Notes under the pieces: model-generated | What the model saw: only the letters and a program-made list of their open reading frames with translations | Databases searched by the model: none | Told to the model about the DNA's origin: nothing | Position numbers and translations under genes: made by a program | Part shown: in pieces, positions 7,489 through 14,892 of the stretch | Position numbering within the stretch: the first letter of the stretch is position 1 | How the letters are laid out: each line of letters starts with the position of its first letter | NCBI GenBank assembly: GCA_020351875.1 | Contig: CP070671.1 | Span: forward strand, 3,299,948 to 3,363,947 | Direction: 5' to 3' | DNA length: 64,000 nucleotides | From: Chromatiales bacterium | Lineage (GTDB): Bacteria; Pseudomonadota; Gammaproteobacteria; Steroidobacterales; GCA-2729495

Positions 7489-7494
7489 TAAGAT
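7489..7494 (+). promoter_or_regulatory. -10 box of purC
   Basis: TAAGAT overlaps an in-frame ATG at 7493. A start point near 7501 excludes that ATG and supports the ATG at 7532. Confidence 0.4.
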
Positions 7495-7531
7495 GGCGGT
7501 TTTTTTCACGGGACCAGCGAGCAAATTCACC

Positions 7532-8422
7532 ATGGCGCAGGCATTGTACGAGTCGAGAGTGACCGGGCTGTCGCGAATCAGTCAAGGCAAGGTCCGGGAT
7601 ATCTACGCGGTGGACGACGAGCACCTGCTGATCGTCACGACAGACCGGCTGTCGGCCTTCGACGTCGTGCTGCCGGATCCGATCCCGGGCAAGGGCGAGG
7701 TGCTGACGCGCCTGTCCGAATTCTGGTTCGGCCGCACGGCCGGGATCGTGCGCAACCACATGGCGGCGCTAAAACTGGAAGAGGTAGTAACCGACGCGGC
7801 CGAGCGGGAAGAGCTGGGCGGTCGCGCAATGGTTTGCCGGCGCCTCAAGCCGCTGCCGATCGAAGCCGTGGTGCGGGGATACCTGATCGGCTCCGGCTGG
7901 AAAGACTATCGGGCGACGGGGCAGGTCTGTGGCATTGCATTGCCACCGCGTCTGGAACAGGCCCAGCAACTGCCGGAACCGATCTTCACACCGGCCACGA
8001 AAGCCGCCGTCGGCGACCACGACGAGAACATCAGCTTCGACCAGGCCGCCGAGCTGGTGGGCCAGGAACTCGCAGCGCGCGTGCGCGAACTGAGCATCCG
8101 CATCTACCTCGAAGGTGCCGCCTATGCCGCCGAGCGGGGCATCATCATCGCCGACACCAAGTTCGAGTTCGGCCTCGATGATTCGGGCGAGCTGTACCTG
8201 ATAGACGAAGTCCTGACGCCGGACTCCTCCCGCTTCTGGCCGGCCGCCGAGTACGCCACCGGCATCAGCCCGCCAAGCTTTGACAAGCAGTACGTGCGCG
8301 ACTACCTGGAGACCCTGGACTGGGACAAGAAAGCACCCGGCCCGCATTTGCCCGCACAAGTCATCAAGGTCACGAGCGAAAAGTACCGGCAGGCGCTGGA
8401 GCTGTTAACCAGTTCAGCCTGA
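7532..8422 (+). CDS. purC: Phosphoribosylaminoimidazole-succinocarboxamide synthase
   Basis: 296 residues, the longer SAICAR synthetase form (similar to yeast Ade1) rather than the about 237-residue E. coli type. Catalyses CAIR + Asp + ATP to SAICAR in purine synthesis. Seen: the N-terminal [10 protein letters not shown] strand-loop that binds ATP, the TTDRLSAFD signature (about 31-39), and the second signature IADTKFEFG (about 210-218). The start at 7532 gives MAQALYES, typical of this subfamily. No clear Shine-Dalgarno sequence. Purine genes are scattered here: purE lies 3.4 kb away. Confidence 0.95.
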   Translation: MAQALYESRVTGLSRISQGKVRDIYAVDDEHLLIVTTDRLSAFDVVLPDPIPGKGEVLTRLSEFWFGRTAGIVRNHMAALKLEEVVTDAAEREELGGRAMVCRRLKPLPIEAVVRGYLIGSGWKDYRATGQVCGIALPPRLEQAQQLPEPIFTPATKAAVGDHDENISFDQAAELVGQELAARVRELSIRIYLEGAAYAAERGIIIADTKFEFGLDDSGELYLIDEVLTPDSSRFWPAAEYATGISPPSFDKQYVRDYLETLDWDKKAPGPHLPAQVIKVTSEKYRQALELLTSSA

Positions 8423-8439
8423 CCGCCGATACCGCGGGG

Positions 8440-8445
8440 TAGAAT
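8440..8445 (+). promoter_or_regulatory. -10 box before the YihY/BrkB gene
   Basis: TAGAAT overlaps the first ATG of the frame at 8444. If it is used, that ATG cannot be translated and initiation would be at the TTG at 8498. Confidence 0.35.
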
Positions 8446-9808
8446 GCGGCGCTGGGGCCCACCCTGCCGGCCCGGGAAACACACAGCCATCGCCACGTTG
8501 ACGGACAAGGTAGAGGCCCTGCTATGGGCACCCAGGGTCGACGAGCTGCCCGGTGTGGCCCGCATGGCCATCAGGCTGGTGCGCTTCACCTACGCCGTGC
8601 TGCGCGACGCGGTGGTCGGCAACCTGCCGATGCGGGCCATGGGGCTCGTGTACATCACGATCCTGTCCATCGTGCCATTGCTGGCCATCAGTTTTTCCGT
8701 GCTGCGCGGCTTTGGCTTCCACAAGCAGATGGAGCCTTTGCTCTATGAGTTCCTGGCGCCCCTGGGCGAGAAGGGCGTGGAATTAACGAACCAGGTCGTC
8801 GGCTTTGTCGACAACGTGCAGGGCTACGTCGGGGCGGCCGTCGGGGCGCTGGTGCTGTTGATCTACACCACGCTGTCCATGGCGGAGAAAGTGGAAGACA
8901 GCATGAACTTCGTGTGGCGCGTGGAACGCTCACGCAACATTGCCCGGCGCCTCAGCGAGTTCCTCAGCGTGATCCTGCTGGGCCCGGTCGTCATGGTCAC
9001 CACGATCAGCCTGATCGCAGCGGCCGAGAGCACCACTGTGGTCCAGGAACTTCAGGGCATCGAGGCCATCGGCCAGACACTGCTGTTCGCAGGAAAACTG
9101 GTGCCCTACCTGATTGTCATCGCCGGCTTCAGCTTCGTGTACTGGTTCCTGCCCAACACGCGGGTGCACCTGAGCGCGGCGCTCGTGGGCGGCCTGGCAG
9201 GCGGGATGCTGTGGGCCGCGTCCGGCTCGCTGTTCGCGATATTTGTCGTGAATTCCGTCCGTACGCTCAGCATCTATGCAACCTTTGCCGTCGTGATCAT
9301 TGCGCTGATCTGGCTCTATCTCTGCTGGCTGATCCTGCTGGTCGGCGCACAGGTCGCGTTCTACGTGCAACATCCCGAACACATCCGGCTCGGTTTCCGG
9401 CGGGTTACGCTCGGCGGGCGCCGGCGTGAAGAAATCGCGCTGAGCCTGATGAGCCTGATCGCGCAGCGTTTCCGCGACGGTGCCCAGCGTCTGCAGATGC
9501 AGGACGTCGCGGAACAACTGGCATTGCCCAGCCTGGTGATCGGTGCCGTCGGCCAGCGGCTGGAATCGGCGGGCCTGCTCACCCGCACCCAGAAAGACGA
9601 GCTGCTGCCCGGCCGCGACCCGGGCCAGATTCGCCTCAGCGAGATCCTCGATGCAGTTCGCGAACCGCAGATGATGGACATGTTCCCGGAAGGCAACTGG
9701 CCCCAGGGTGTGAAACGCGTCGCCAGTCAAGTCCGCGGCGCAATCGACCAAAGCCTCGGCGCCCAGTCCCTGTACGACATCATCGACACCTCCCGCGCCG
9801 AGACCTAG
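8444..9808 (+). CDS. YihY/BrkB family inner-membrane protein
   Basis: 454 residues from the first ATG, or 436 if the TTG at 8498 is used. The YihY/UPF0761 domain spans about residues 45-310, with six hydrophobic segments: near 67-88, 125-150, 168-190, 215-235, 247-270 and 280-305. It includes the family motif around MRAMGLVYITILSIVPLLA. The cytoplasmic C-terminal part (320-454) resembles a winged-helix region. The family was once annotated as RNase BN, which is incorrect; its function is unknown. It is the last gene before a 600-bp repeat-filled gap and converges on pmbA. Confidence 0.88.
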   Translation: MRRWGPPCRPGKHTAIATLTDKVEALLWAPRVDELPGVARMAIRLVRFTYAVLRDAVVGNLPMRAMGLVYITILSIVPLLAISFSVLRGFGFHKQMEPLLYEFLAPLGEKGVELTNQVVGFVDNVQGYVGAAVGALVLLIYTTLSMAEKVEDSMNFVWRVERSRNIARRLSEFLSVILLGPVVMVTTISLIAAAESTTVVQELQGIEAIGQTLLFAGKLVPYLIVIAGFSFVYWFLPNTRVHLSAALVGGLAGGMLWAASGSLFAIFVVNSVRTLSIYATFAVVIIALIWLYLCWLILLVGAQVAFYVQHPEHIRLGFRRVTLGGRRREEIALSLMSLIAQRFRDGAQRLQMQDVAEQLALPSLVIGAVGQRLESAGLLTRTQKDELLPGRDPGQIRLSEILDAVREPQMMDMFPEGNWPQGVKRVASQVRGAIDQSLGAQSLYDIIDTSRAET

Positions 9809-9857
9809 AAGAACCCCGTCGTCTCGCCTTCGACTTCGCTGGCGGGTCCGGGTGTCC

Positions 9858-9879
9858 GGCCGTCACGCTGGCTTACCCT
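9858..9879. repeat. Family A upstream block, copy A1
   Basis: A 22-bp segment nearly identical to 41966-41987 (both contain GTCACGC and GGCTT). It precedes copy A1 of the longer element, as its partner precedes copy A2. Confidence 0.6.
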
Positions 9880-9903
9880 GCGGATGTGGTGGACTGCCGC
9901 CGC

Positions 9904-10036
9904 CGCGGGGCACGCGCTCTTCCTGGCTTAACCTCACCCGGACATCCCTGTCCGGGTTCGGATCGGCCCTCCGTCGCTCCCGCCATCCCTGGCTCCGCTC
10001 CTCCGGGACGACGCCCGGAAGAGCGCGCGCCCCGCG
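9904..10036. repeat. Family A palindromic element, copy A1 with outer arms
   Basis: The core 9925-10021 (97 nt) is roughly four-fifths identical by eye to 42070-42165. It contains two perfect small hairpins, both with a TCCC loop: CCCGGACA/TGTCCGGG (9937-9956) and GCCA/TGGC (9982-9993). The core is enclosed by 20-nt arms, 9904-9923 and 10017-10036, that pair at 19 of 20 positions. The rest of the gap 9809-10416 holds no gene. Confidence 0.8.
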
Positions 10037-10295
10037 ACGTCGGCGTGACAGTGCGGTGGGGGGGCCGAGCCGGCCGCTAATGCTGATGGTGAATTCAGGC
10101 GTGATAAGAAAACCTTGGCAACCTGGTGAGATTGTCATCAGGGACGACACTGAGGCCAGGTCGCGACAGCGGCACGCCAATCAGGAAGCCACCATCGCCC
10201 TCCTCCCAATGACGGGGGCGAGATAATCGGCACGACGCCGTCAGAGAAAGTGCTTGAAAAGGCGGCACCCGATTGATGGTCCGCCAAGCTGCAAG

Positions 10296-10364
10296 GCCGT
10301 GCAGGGGAAAGCTTTTTCAGGCGACTACAAAACTGGAGCCAGAAAAAGCTTTGCGCTGCGCGGC
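10296..10364. repeat. Long inverted repeat, family B-like copy B3
   Basis: Arms of 23 nt (10296-10318 and 10342-10364) pair at 20 of 23 positions around a 23-nt loop. The top of the stem is AAAGCTTTTTC / GAAAAAGCTTT. Arm start (GCCG), arm length, loop length, the TTTTTC/GAAAAA tip and the CACCA-rich right flank all resemble copies B1 and B2, though the sequence has diverged. Confidence 0.7.
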
Positions 10365-10416
10365 TGGCACCAACGTAACACCATCTTCACAACCACAACA
10401 TCAAGCCAACCAGCCA

Positions 10417-11754
10417 TCAGTTCCCCGCAATCGTCATCCCCCCAACCAACACTGACCCCGTCCGAATCCCGCCCCGCAGATCGACGTCCGTCCCGACTGC
10501 TTCGATCTGCTTGTACATGTCGGCCAGGTTGCCGGCGACCGTGATCTCGTTGACGGGATAACAGAGTTCGCCATGCTCCACCCAGAAGCCGGCCGCGCCG
10601 CGTGAATAGTCGCCGGTCACCGTGTTCACGCCCTGCCCCATCAGCTCCGTCAGCAGCAGGCCGCGGTCCATCCCGGCCAGCAGATCGTCGTAACTCTCAC
10701 CGGTACTGTCGACGACCAGGTTGTGGATGCCACCGGCGTTGCCCGTGGTTTCGAGGCCCAGCTTGCGCGCGTAGTAGCTGCCCAGCACGTAGCCGCGTAA
10801 CACGCCGGCGTCTATCAACGGACGGTCGGCGGTGGCGACGCCTTCGGCGTCGAAAGGTGCGCTCGCCAGCCCGCCGGGAATATGGGATTGCTCGGCCACG
10901 TTGACCCGGTCTGCAAACACCGTCTGGTTCAGCGCGTCGGCGAGGAAGGTGGATTTGCGATACAGGTTGCCACCGCTGATCGCCCCCACGAAGTGCCCGA
11001 ACAGGCTGCGCGCAAGGCGCGCAGGATAGAGCACCGGGACTGTCGCCGTGTCGAGTTTGCGGGCACCCAGCCGGCGAACCGCGCGCACGGCGGCTTCGCG
11101 GCCGATGGCCCCGGCGCTTTCCAGTAATTCAGGTGAACGGGACACAGAATAGTCGAAGTCGCGTTCCATTGCGCCGTTCTCGCTCGCGAGCACCGCGCAT
11201 GACAGGCTGTGCTGACTGCTCGGATACCCGGCCAGGAAGCCGTGGGTATTGCCATACACGCGAGCACCCGAATGCGTCGACAGGGTGGCACCCTCGGAAT
11301 TGGTGATCCGGGCGTCTGCGGCCAGGCCGGCGGCCTCGCACTCGGTGGCCAGTTCGATCGCCGCCGCGGGCTCCAGGTCCCACGGGTGATAGAGATCGAG
11401 ATCCGGAATGTCGCGCGCCATTCGCTCGGCCGCGGCAAGACCGGCGAACTCATCTTCGGCCGCGTACTGGGCCAGCGAGCAGGCTTTCTGCACCGCCTCC
11501 GCGACCGCGTCCGGATCCAGGTCTGAGGTGCTGGCACTACCCTTGCGATGCTCGAAAAACACGGTCACCGCGAGGCCCTGGTCGCGGTGGTATTCGAGCG
11601 TCTCCACCTCGCGCATACGCACGGTGGCCGACAAGCCGGCGCCGCGGCTGGCGCTGGCCTCGGCCTGGCTCGCCCCGAGATCCCGGGCCGTCGCCAGCGC
11701 CGCGCTCACGCGCTCGCTCAGGGTGGCAATATCGCTTTGCGTCGTGTTATTCAT
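10417..11754 (-). CDS. pmbA: Metalloprotease PmbA (TldE)
   Basis: 445 residues (E. coli 450). Partner subunit of the TldD/TldE heterodimeric protease that matures RiPP-type peptides such as microcin B17 and degrades the CcdA antitoxin. PmbA belongs to the TldD/PmbA family but lacks the HExxxH zinc motif, as expected for this subunit. The start at MNNTTQSDIATL was chosen over an ATG 15 codons upstream that lacks family sequence. Its catalytic partner tldD lies only 0.8 kb away, closer than in E. coli. Divergent from purE. Confidence 0.95.
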   Translation of the reverse strand: MNNTTQSDIATLSERVSAALATARDLGASQAEASASRGAGLSATVRMREVETLEYHRDQGLAVTVFFEHRKGSASTSDLDPDAVAEAVQKACSLAQYAAEDEFAGLAAAERMARDIPDLDLYHPWDLEPAAAIELATECEAAGLAADARITNSEGATLSTHSGARVYGNTHGFLAGYPSSQHSLSCAVLASENGAMERDFDYSVSRSPELLESAGAIGREAAVRAVRRLGARKLDTATVPVLYPARLARSLFGHFVGAISGGNLYRKSTFLADALNQTVFADRVNVAEQSHIPGGLASAPFDAEGVATADRPLIDAGVLRGYVLGSYYARKLGLETTGNAGGIHNLVVDSTGESYDDLLAGMDRGLLLTELMGQGVNTVTGDYSRGAAGFWVEHGELCYPVNEITVAGNLADMYKQIEAVGTDVDLRGGIRTGSVLVGGMTIAGN

Positions 11755-11837
11755 GGCTCGTGTAATCGTGGCCTGCAGCGGGTAGTCTACCCCGCACATT
11801 TTGGCCTGTTACCTGCAGAAACGGATAGGCTTCAATC

Positions 11838-12329
11838 ATGAGCAAACTGGTCGGCATCCTGATGGGTTCCCCGAATGACTGGGAGATCATCACCCACACA
11901 TCGGCCGCCCTCGACGGCTTTGGTATCGAACACGAGGTCAACGTGATCTCCGCGCACCGCAGCCCCCACCGGCTGACGGAGTATTGCGAGAGCGCGAAAG
12001 ACCGGGGCCTGGAGGTCCTGATCTGCGGTGCGGGTCTCGCCGCCGCGCTGCCCGGGGCCGTAGCGGCCCTGACACCGCTGCCCGTGCTCGGTGTGCCCCT
12101 TTACTCGAAGGCGACCGGCGGCATGGACGCGCTGCTGGCAATGTCGCAAATGCCGGGCGGCGTGCCGGTCGGCACGCTGGCAATCGGCAAACCGGGGGCG
12201 GTAAACGCCGCGGTGCTGGCCGCGTCGATCCTGGCCCTGTCGCACCCGGCAATCGCCGACGCGCTCGATGCTTACCGGGCTCGCCAGACGCAGGCGGTGC
12301 TGGACCTGGGCGATCCCCGCGACGGCTGA
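11838..12329 (+). CDS. purE: PurE-family N5-CAIR mutase / AIR carboxylase, atypical
   Basis: 163 residues. Family enzymes move a carboxyl group to C4 of aminoimidazole ribonucleotide in purine synthesis. Kept: the MGSPNDW phosphate loop (9-15), catalytic H40 in SAHR (38-41) and QMPGGVPVGTLAIG. Odd: where class I PurE has GAGGAAHLPG this protein has GAGLAAALPG (64-73), so the conserved second His (H75 in E. coli) is Ala70 and a Gly is Leu67. Also IGKPG replaces the usual IG-AG. No purK follows. It could be a variant mutase or a direct AIR carboxylase; the sequence does not decide. Confidence 0.85.
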   Translation: MSKLVGILMGSPNDWEIITHTSAALDGFGIEHEVNVISAHRSPHRLTEYCESAKDRGLEVLICGAGLAAALPGAVAALTPLPVLGVPLYSKATGGMDALLAMSQMPGGVPVGTLAIGKPGAVNAAVLAASILALSHPAIADALDAYRARQTQAVLDLGDPRDG

Positions 12330-12337
12330 GGCGGGGC

Positions 12338-12562
12338 CTAGTCCAGGTCTTCGATGCCGGGCGGGCGACGGTTCTGGCGGAAATCCCGGCGTTTCAGCCA
12401 GATCACCAGCCCGGCCATGATCAGCGTGATACCCGCCACGAGGCAGATGGTCGGCCAGTGCCAGTAATTCAGGTACATGGATGCACCAAGCGACGCGAGC
12501 CCGGCCACCAGGTAGAAATAAGGCAGCAACTCGTAGACGGGTTTTGACAGCCAGATGTGCAT
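12338..12562 (-). CDS. Small two-helix membrane protein, unknown
   Basis: 74 residues. Two hydrophobic helices (about 12-31 and 37-56) separated by a short Asn-Tyr-Trp-His turn, then a basic tail rich in Lys and Arg and ending in IEDLD. By the positive-inside rule both ends face the cytoplasm. I do not recognise the family. It starts 12 nt after the tldD stop and is probably the last gene of the rng-yhdP-nit-tldD series. Confidence 0.65.
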   Translation of the reverse strand: MHIWLSKPVYELLPYFYLVAGLASLGASMYLNYWHWPTICLVAGITLIMAGLVIWLKRRDFRQNRRPPGIEDLD

Positions 12563-12574
12563 ATCGCGCTGGGG

Positions 12575-14032
12575 TCAACCGCCGCCCGTCCCGCCGACGG
12601 TCAGCCCGTCCACGCGCAACGTAGGCTGGCCGACTCCCACCGGGACCGACTGGCCTTCCTTGCCGCAAACCCCGACGCCCTCGTCGAGCTTTAGGTTGTT
12701 GCCCACCATGGAGACCTTCTGCAGGACGGAAGGCCCGTCGCCGATCAATGTCGCATCGCGTATCGGCGAACCGAGCTTGCCACCTTCTATCAGGTAGGCC
12801 TCGCTCGCGGAAAACACGAACTTTCCGGACGTGATATCGACCTGGCCGCCGCCGAAGTTGTGCGCGTAAATGCCGCGATCGACCGACGCAATGATTTCGT
12901 CGTGTTCGTGCGGGCCCGGCAACATGTAGGTGTTCGTCATTCGCGGCAGGGGCAGGTGGGCGAAAGATTCACGACGCCCATTGCCCGTCGGCTCGGCGCC
13001 CATCAGCCGCGCATTCAGCCGGTCCTGCATGTAGCCGACGAGCCGGCCATTTTCGATCAGGGTCGTACGCCGGGTCGGCGTCCCCTCGTCGTCCATGTTC
13101 AGTGAACCGCGGCGTTCCGGCAGCGTGCCGTCGTCCACCACGGTGCAAAGTTCCGATGCCACGCGTTCGCCCATGCGGCCCGCGAAGGCCGACGTACCCT
13201 TGCGATTGAAGTCACCTTCCAAGCCGTGGCCGATCGCCTCGTGCAACAACACGCCGGGCCAGCCAGGGCCCAGCACGACCACTGTCTCGCCCGCCGGCGC
13301 GGGCACCGCCTCGAGGTTGACCAGCGCCTGGCGCACCGCTTCGCGGCCGTAACCAATGGCCCGCTCGGCATCCAGGAAATAGTCGTAGGCAACACGACCG
13401 CCGCCACCCGTGTATCCCTGCTCCCGACGCCCGCCGTCCTCGACGATCACTGCAACGTTGAGTCGCACCAGCGGCCGCACGTCAGCGGAGTACACGCCGT
13501 CACTGGAACACACCAGCACGATCTCCTGCACGCCGGCGATGCTCGCCATGACCTGTTTCACCCGCGGGTCGATGGCCCGCGTGGCCCGGTCGACTTCCTG
13601 TAACAGCGCAACCTTGTCGCTGTCGGGCAGGGAGGCGGTCGGGTCGAAGGCCGCATACAGCCGTTGTTCGCCCGCGGGTGACCACGACTGCACGGCGCCC
13701 TGCTGACCGTGGCGGACGATGGCACTCGCTGCCTGGGACGCCGACATCAGCGCCGGCGCGATGATTTCGTCCGAGTAGGCAAAACCCGTCTTTTCACCGG
13801 CTACCGCGCGCACACCGACTCCGCGTTCGACGCTGTGCGAGCCCTCCTTCACGATACCGTCTTCCAGCGACCAGGATTCGTGACGGGCCACCTGGAAGTA
13901 CAGTTCGGCCGTATCCACCCCGCCGCGCAACAGCGCATTGAGCGCGTCGTCCAGGTGCTTGTCCTTGAGCTCTGCCGGGGCGAGGAGGCGTTCTTCGGCC
14001 AGCTGCAGCGGGTTGGCTGTGTTATTGCTCAC
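12575..14032 (-). CDS. tldD: Metalloprotease TldD
   Basis: 485 residues (E. coli 481). Catalytic subunit of the TldD/TldE protease. The zinc motif HEAIGH is at 264-269 (H264, E265, H269), followed by LEGDFNRKG; downstream Cys and Gly-rich strands close the active-site cavity. Starts with GTG, overlapping the nit stop by 4 nt (GTGA). The order rng-yhdP-tldD is the classic gammaproteobacterial arrangement, here with a nitrilase inserted. Confidence 0.97.
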   Translation of the reverse strand: MSNNTANPLQLAEERLLAPAELKDKHLDDALNALLRGGVDTAELYFQVARHESWSLEDGIVKEGSHSVERGVGVRAVAGEKTGFAYSDEIIAPALMSASQAASAIVRHGQQGAVQSWSPAGEQRLYAAFDPTASLPDSDKVALLQEVDRATRAIDPRVKQVMASIAGVQEIVLVCSSDGVYSADVRPLVRLNVAVIVEDGGRREQGYTGGGGRVAYDYFLDAERAIGYGREAVRQALVNLEAVPAPAGETVVVLGPGWPGVLLHEAIGHGLEGDFNRKGTSAFAGRMGERVASELCTVVDDGTLPERRGSLNMDDEGTPTRRTTLIENGRLVGYMQDRLNARLMGAEPTGNGRRESFAHLPLPRMTNTYMLPGPHEHDEIIASVDRGIYAHNFGGGQVDITSGKFVFSASEAYLIEGGKLGSPIRDATLIGDGPSVLQKVSMVGNNLKLDEGVGVCGKEGQSVPVGVGQPTLRVDGLTVGGTGGG

Positions 14033-14892
14033 CTGTCCTCGTCTCCACTGTCAGTCGGCATATCGATGCGTGCCCGCCGGTGCTCCAGGACCGGGAAACT
14101 GTCGCGCAGGTGCGCAGGCCTGGCCAGGTCCACGCCAACCAGATGCACCCCCGGCCGTTCGCCGGCATCCAGCAACACTTCCCCCCAGGGCCCCGCGAGC
14201 ATGGAATGGCCCCAGGTCTGGCGCCCTCCCGGGTGCGCACCGGTCTGCGCGGCAGCTGCCACGTAGCCCAGCATATCGATCGCCCGAGCCCTGATCAGCA
14301 CTTCCCAGTGCGCGCTGCCGGTAGGTCGCGTAAACGCAGCCGGTACTGCGACTATTTCGGCCCCTTCGTGGGCCAGGCGACTGAACAGTTCGGGGAACCG
14401 AAGATCGTAGCACACGGCCACCCCGAGCCGGCCCCACGGCAGGTCGACCGTCAGCGTCCGGCGGCCGGGCGCGGTATTCGCGGATTCCCGATAGGCTTCG
14501 TCGGCGTCCGGGATCTGCACGTCGAACAGGTGCATCTTGTCGTAACGCCCCCGCCGCGCACCGTGGTCGTCGTAGACCAGACACGCCGCAGCCGGTAGCG
14601 ATTCACCGGCATCTGCGATCGGCACCGTCCCGCCCACGAGCCACAGCCCGTGGCGCCGTGCCATGTCCGCCAGTGTGTCCTGAATGGGCCCGTTGCCGTC
14701 CGGCTCGGCGATCCCGCGACGCCAGGTTTCGGCCGCCGCCATGCCGGCAAAGTTCTCCGGCAGCACTGCCAGGGAGGCGCCGCCGTCTGCGGCTTCCCGC
14801 AGCCAGTCATCGGCCGCGGCCAGGTTTGCACCGACATCATCGCCGCTTTCCATCTGCACCAGGGCCAGCACCAGCTGCCGCGAACCGCTCAC
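14029..14892 (-). CDS. Nitrilase-family amidase, probably deaminated glutathione amidase
   Basis: 287 residues. Carbon-nitrogen hydrolase with the Glu-Lys-Cys triad E46 (LPENF), K119 (RYDKMHLF) and C161 (CYDLRFPEL). The LPENF, DKMHLFD and CYDLRFPEL signatures are those of the Nit1/YbeM group that hydrolyses deaminated glutathione, a repair role; the exact substrate is inferred. GTG start overlaps the yhdP stop (GTGA), and its own stop overlaps tldD, so the three are translationally coupled. Confidence 0.9.
   Translation of the reverse strand: MSGSRQLVLALVQMESGDDVGANLAAADDWLREAADGGASLAVLPENFAGMAAAETWRRGIAEPDGNGPIQDTLADMARRHGLWLVGGTVPIADAGESLPAAACLVYDDHGARRGRYDKMHLFDVQIPDADEAYRESANTAPGRRTLTVDLPWGRLGVAVCYDLRFPELFSRLAHEGAEIVAVPAAFTRPTGSAHWEVLIRARAIDMLGYVAAAAQTGAHPGGRQTWGHSMLAGPWGEVLLDAGERPGVHLVGVDLARPAHLRDSFPVLEHRRARIDMPTDSGDEDR

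Noticed and set aside
7493..7531. In-frame ATG at 7493 as the purC start
   Set aside because: It overlaps the TAAGAT -10 box and the intervening residues do not match the PurC N-terminus; the ATG at 7532 does.
9809..10416. Short open frames in the 600-bp gap between the YihY-like gene and pmbA
   Set aside because: Composed of palindromic repeat sequence, no Shine-Dalgarno sequence, no recognisable product, frames on all strands. Better explained as repeats A1 and B3.
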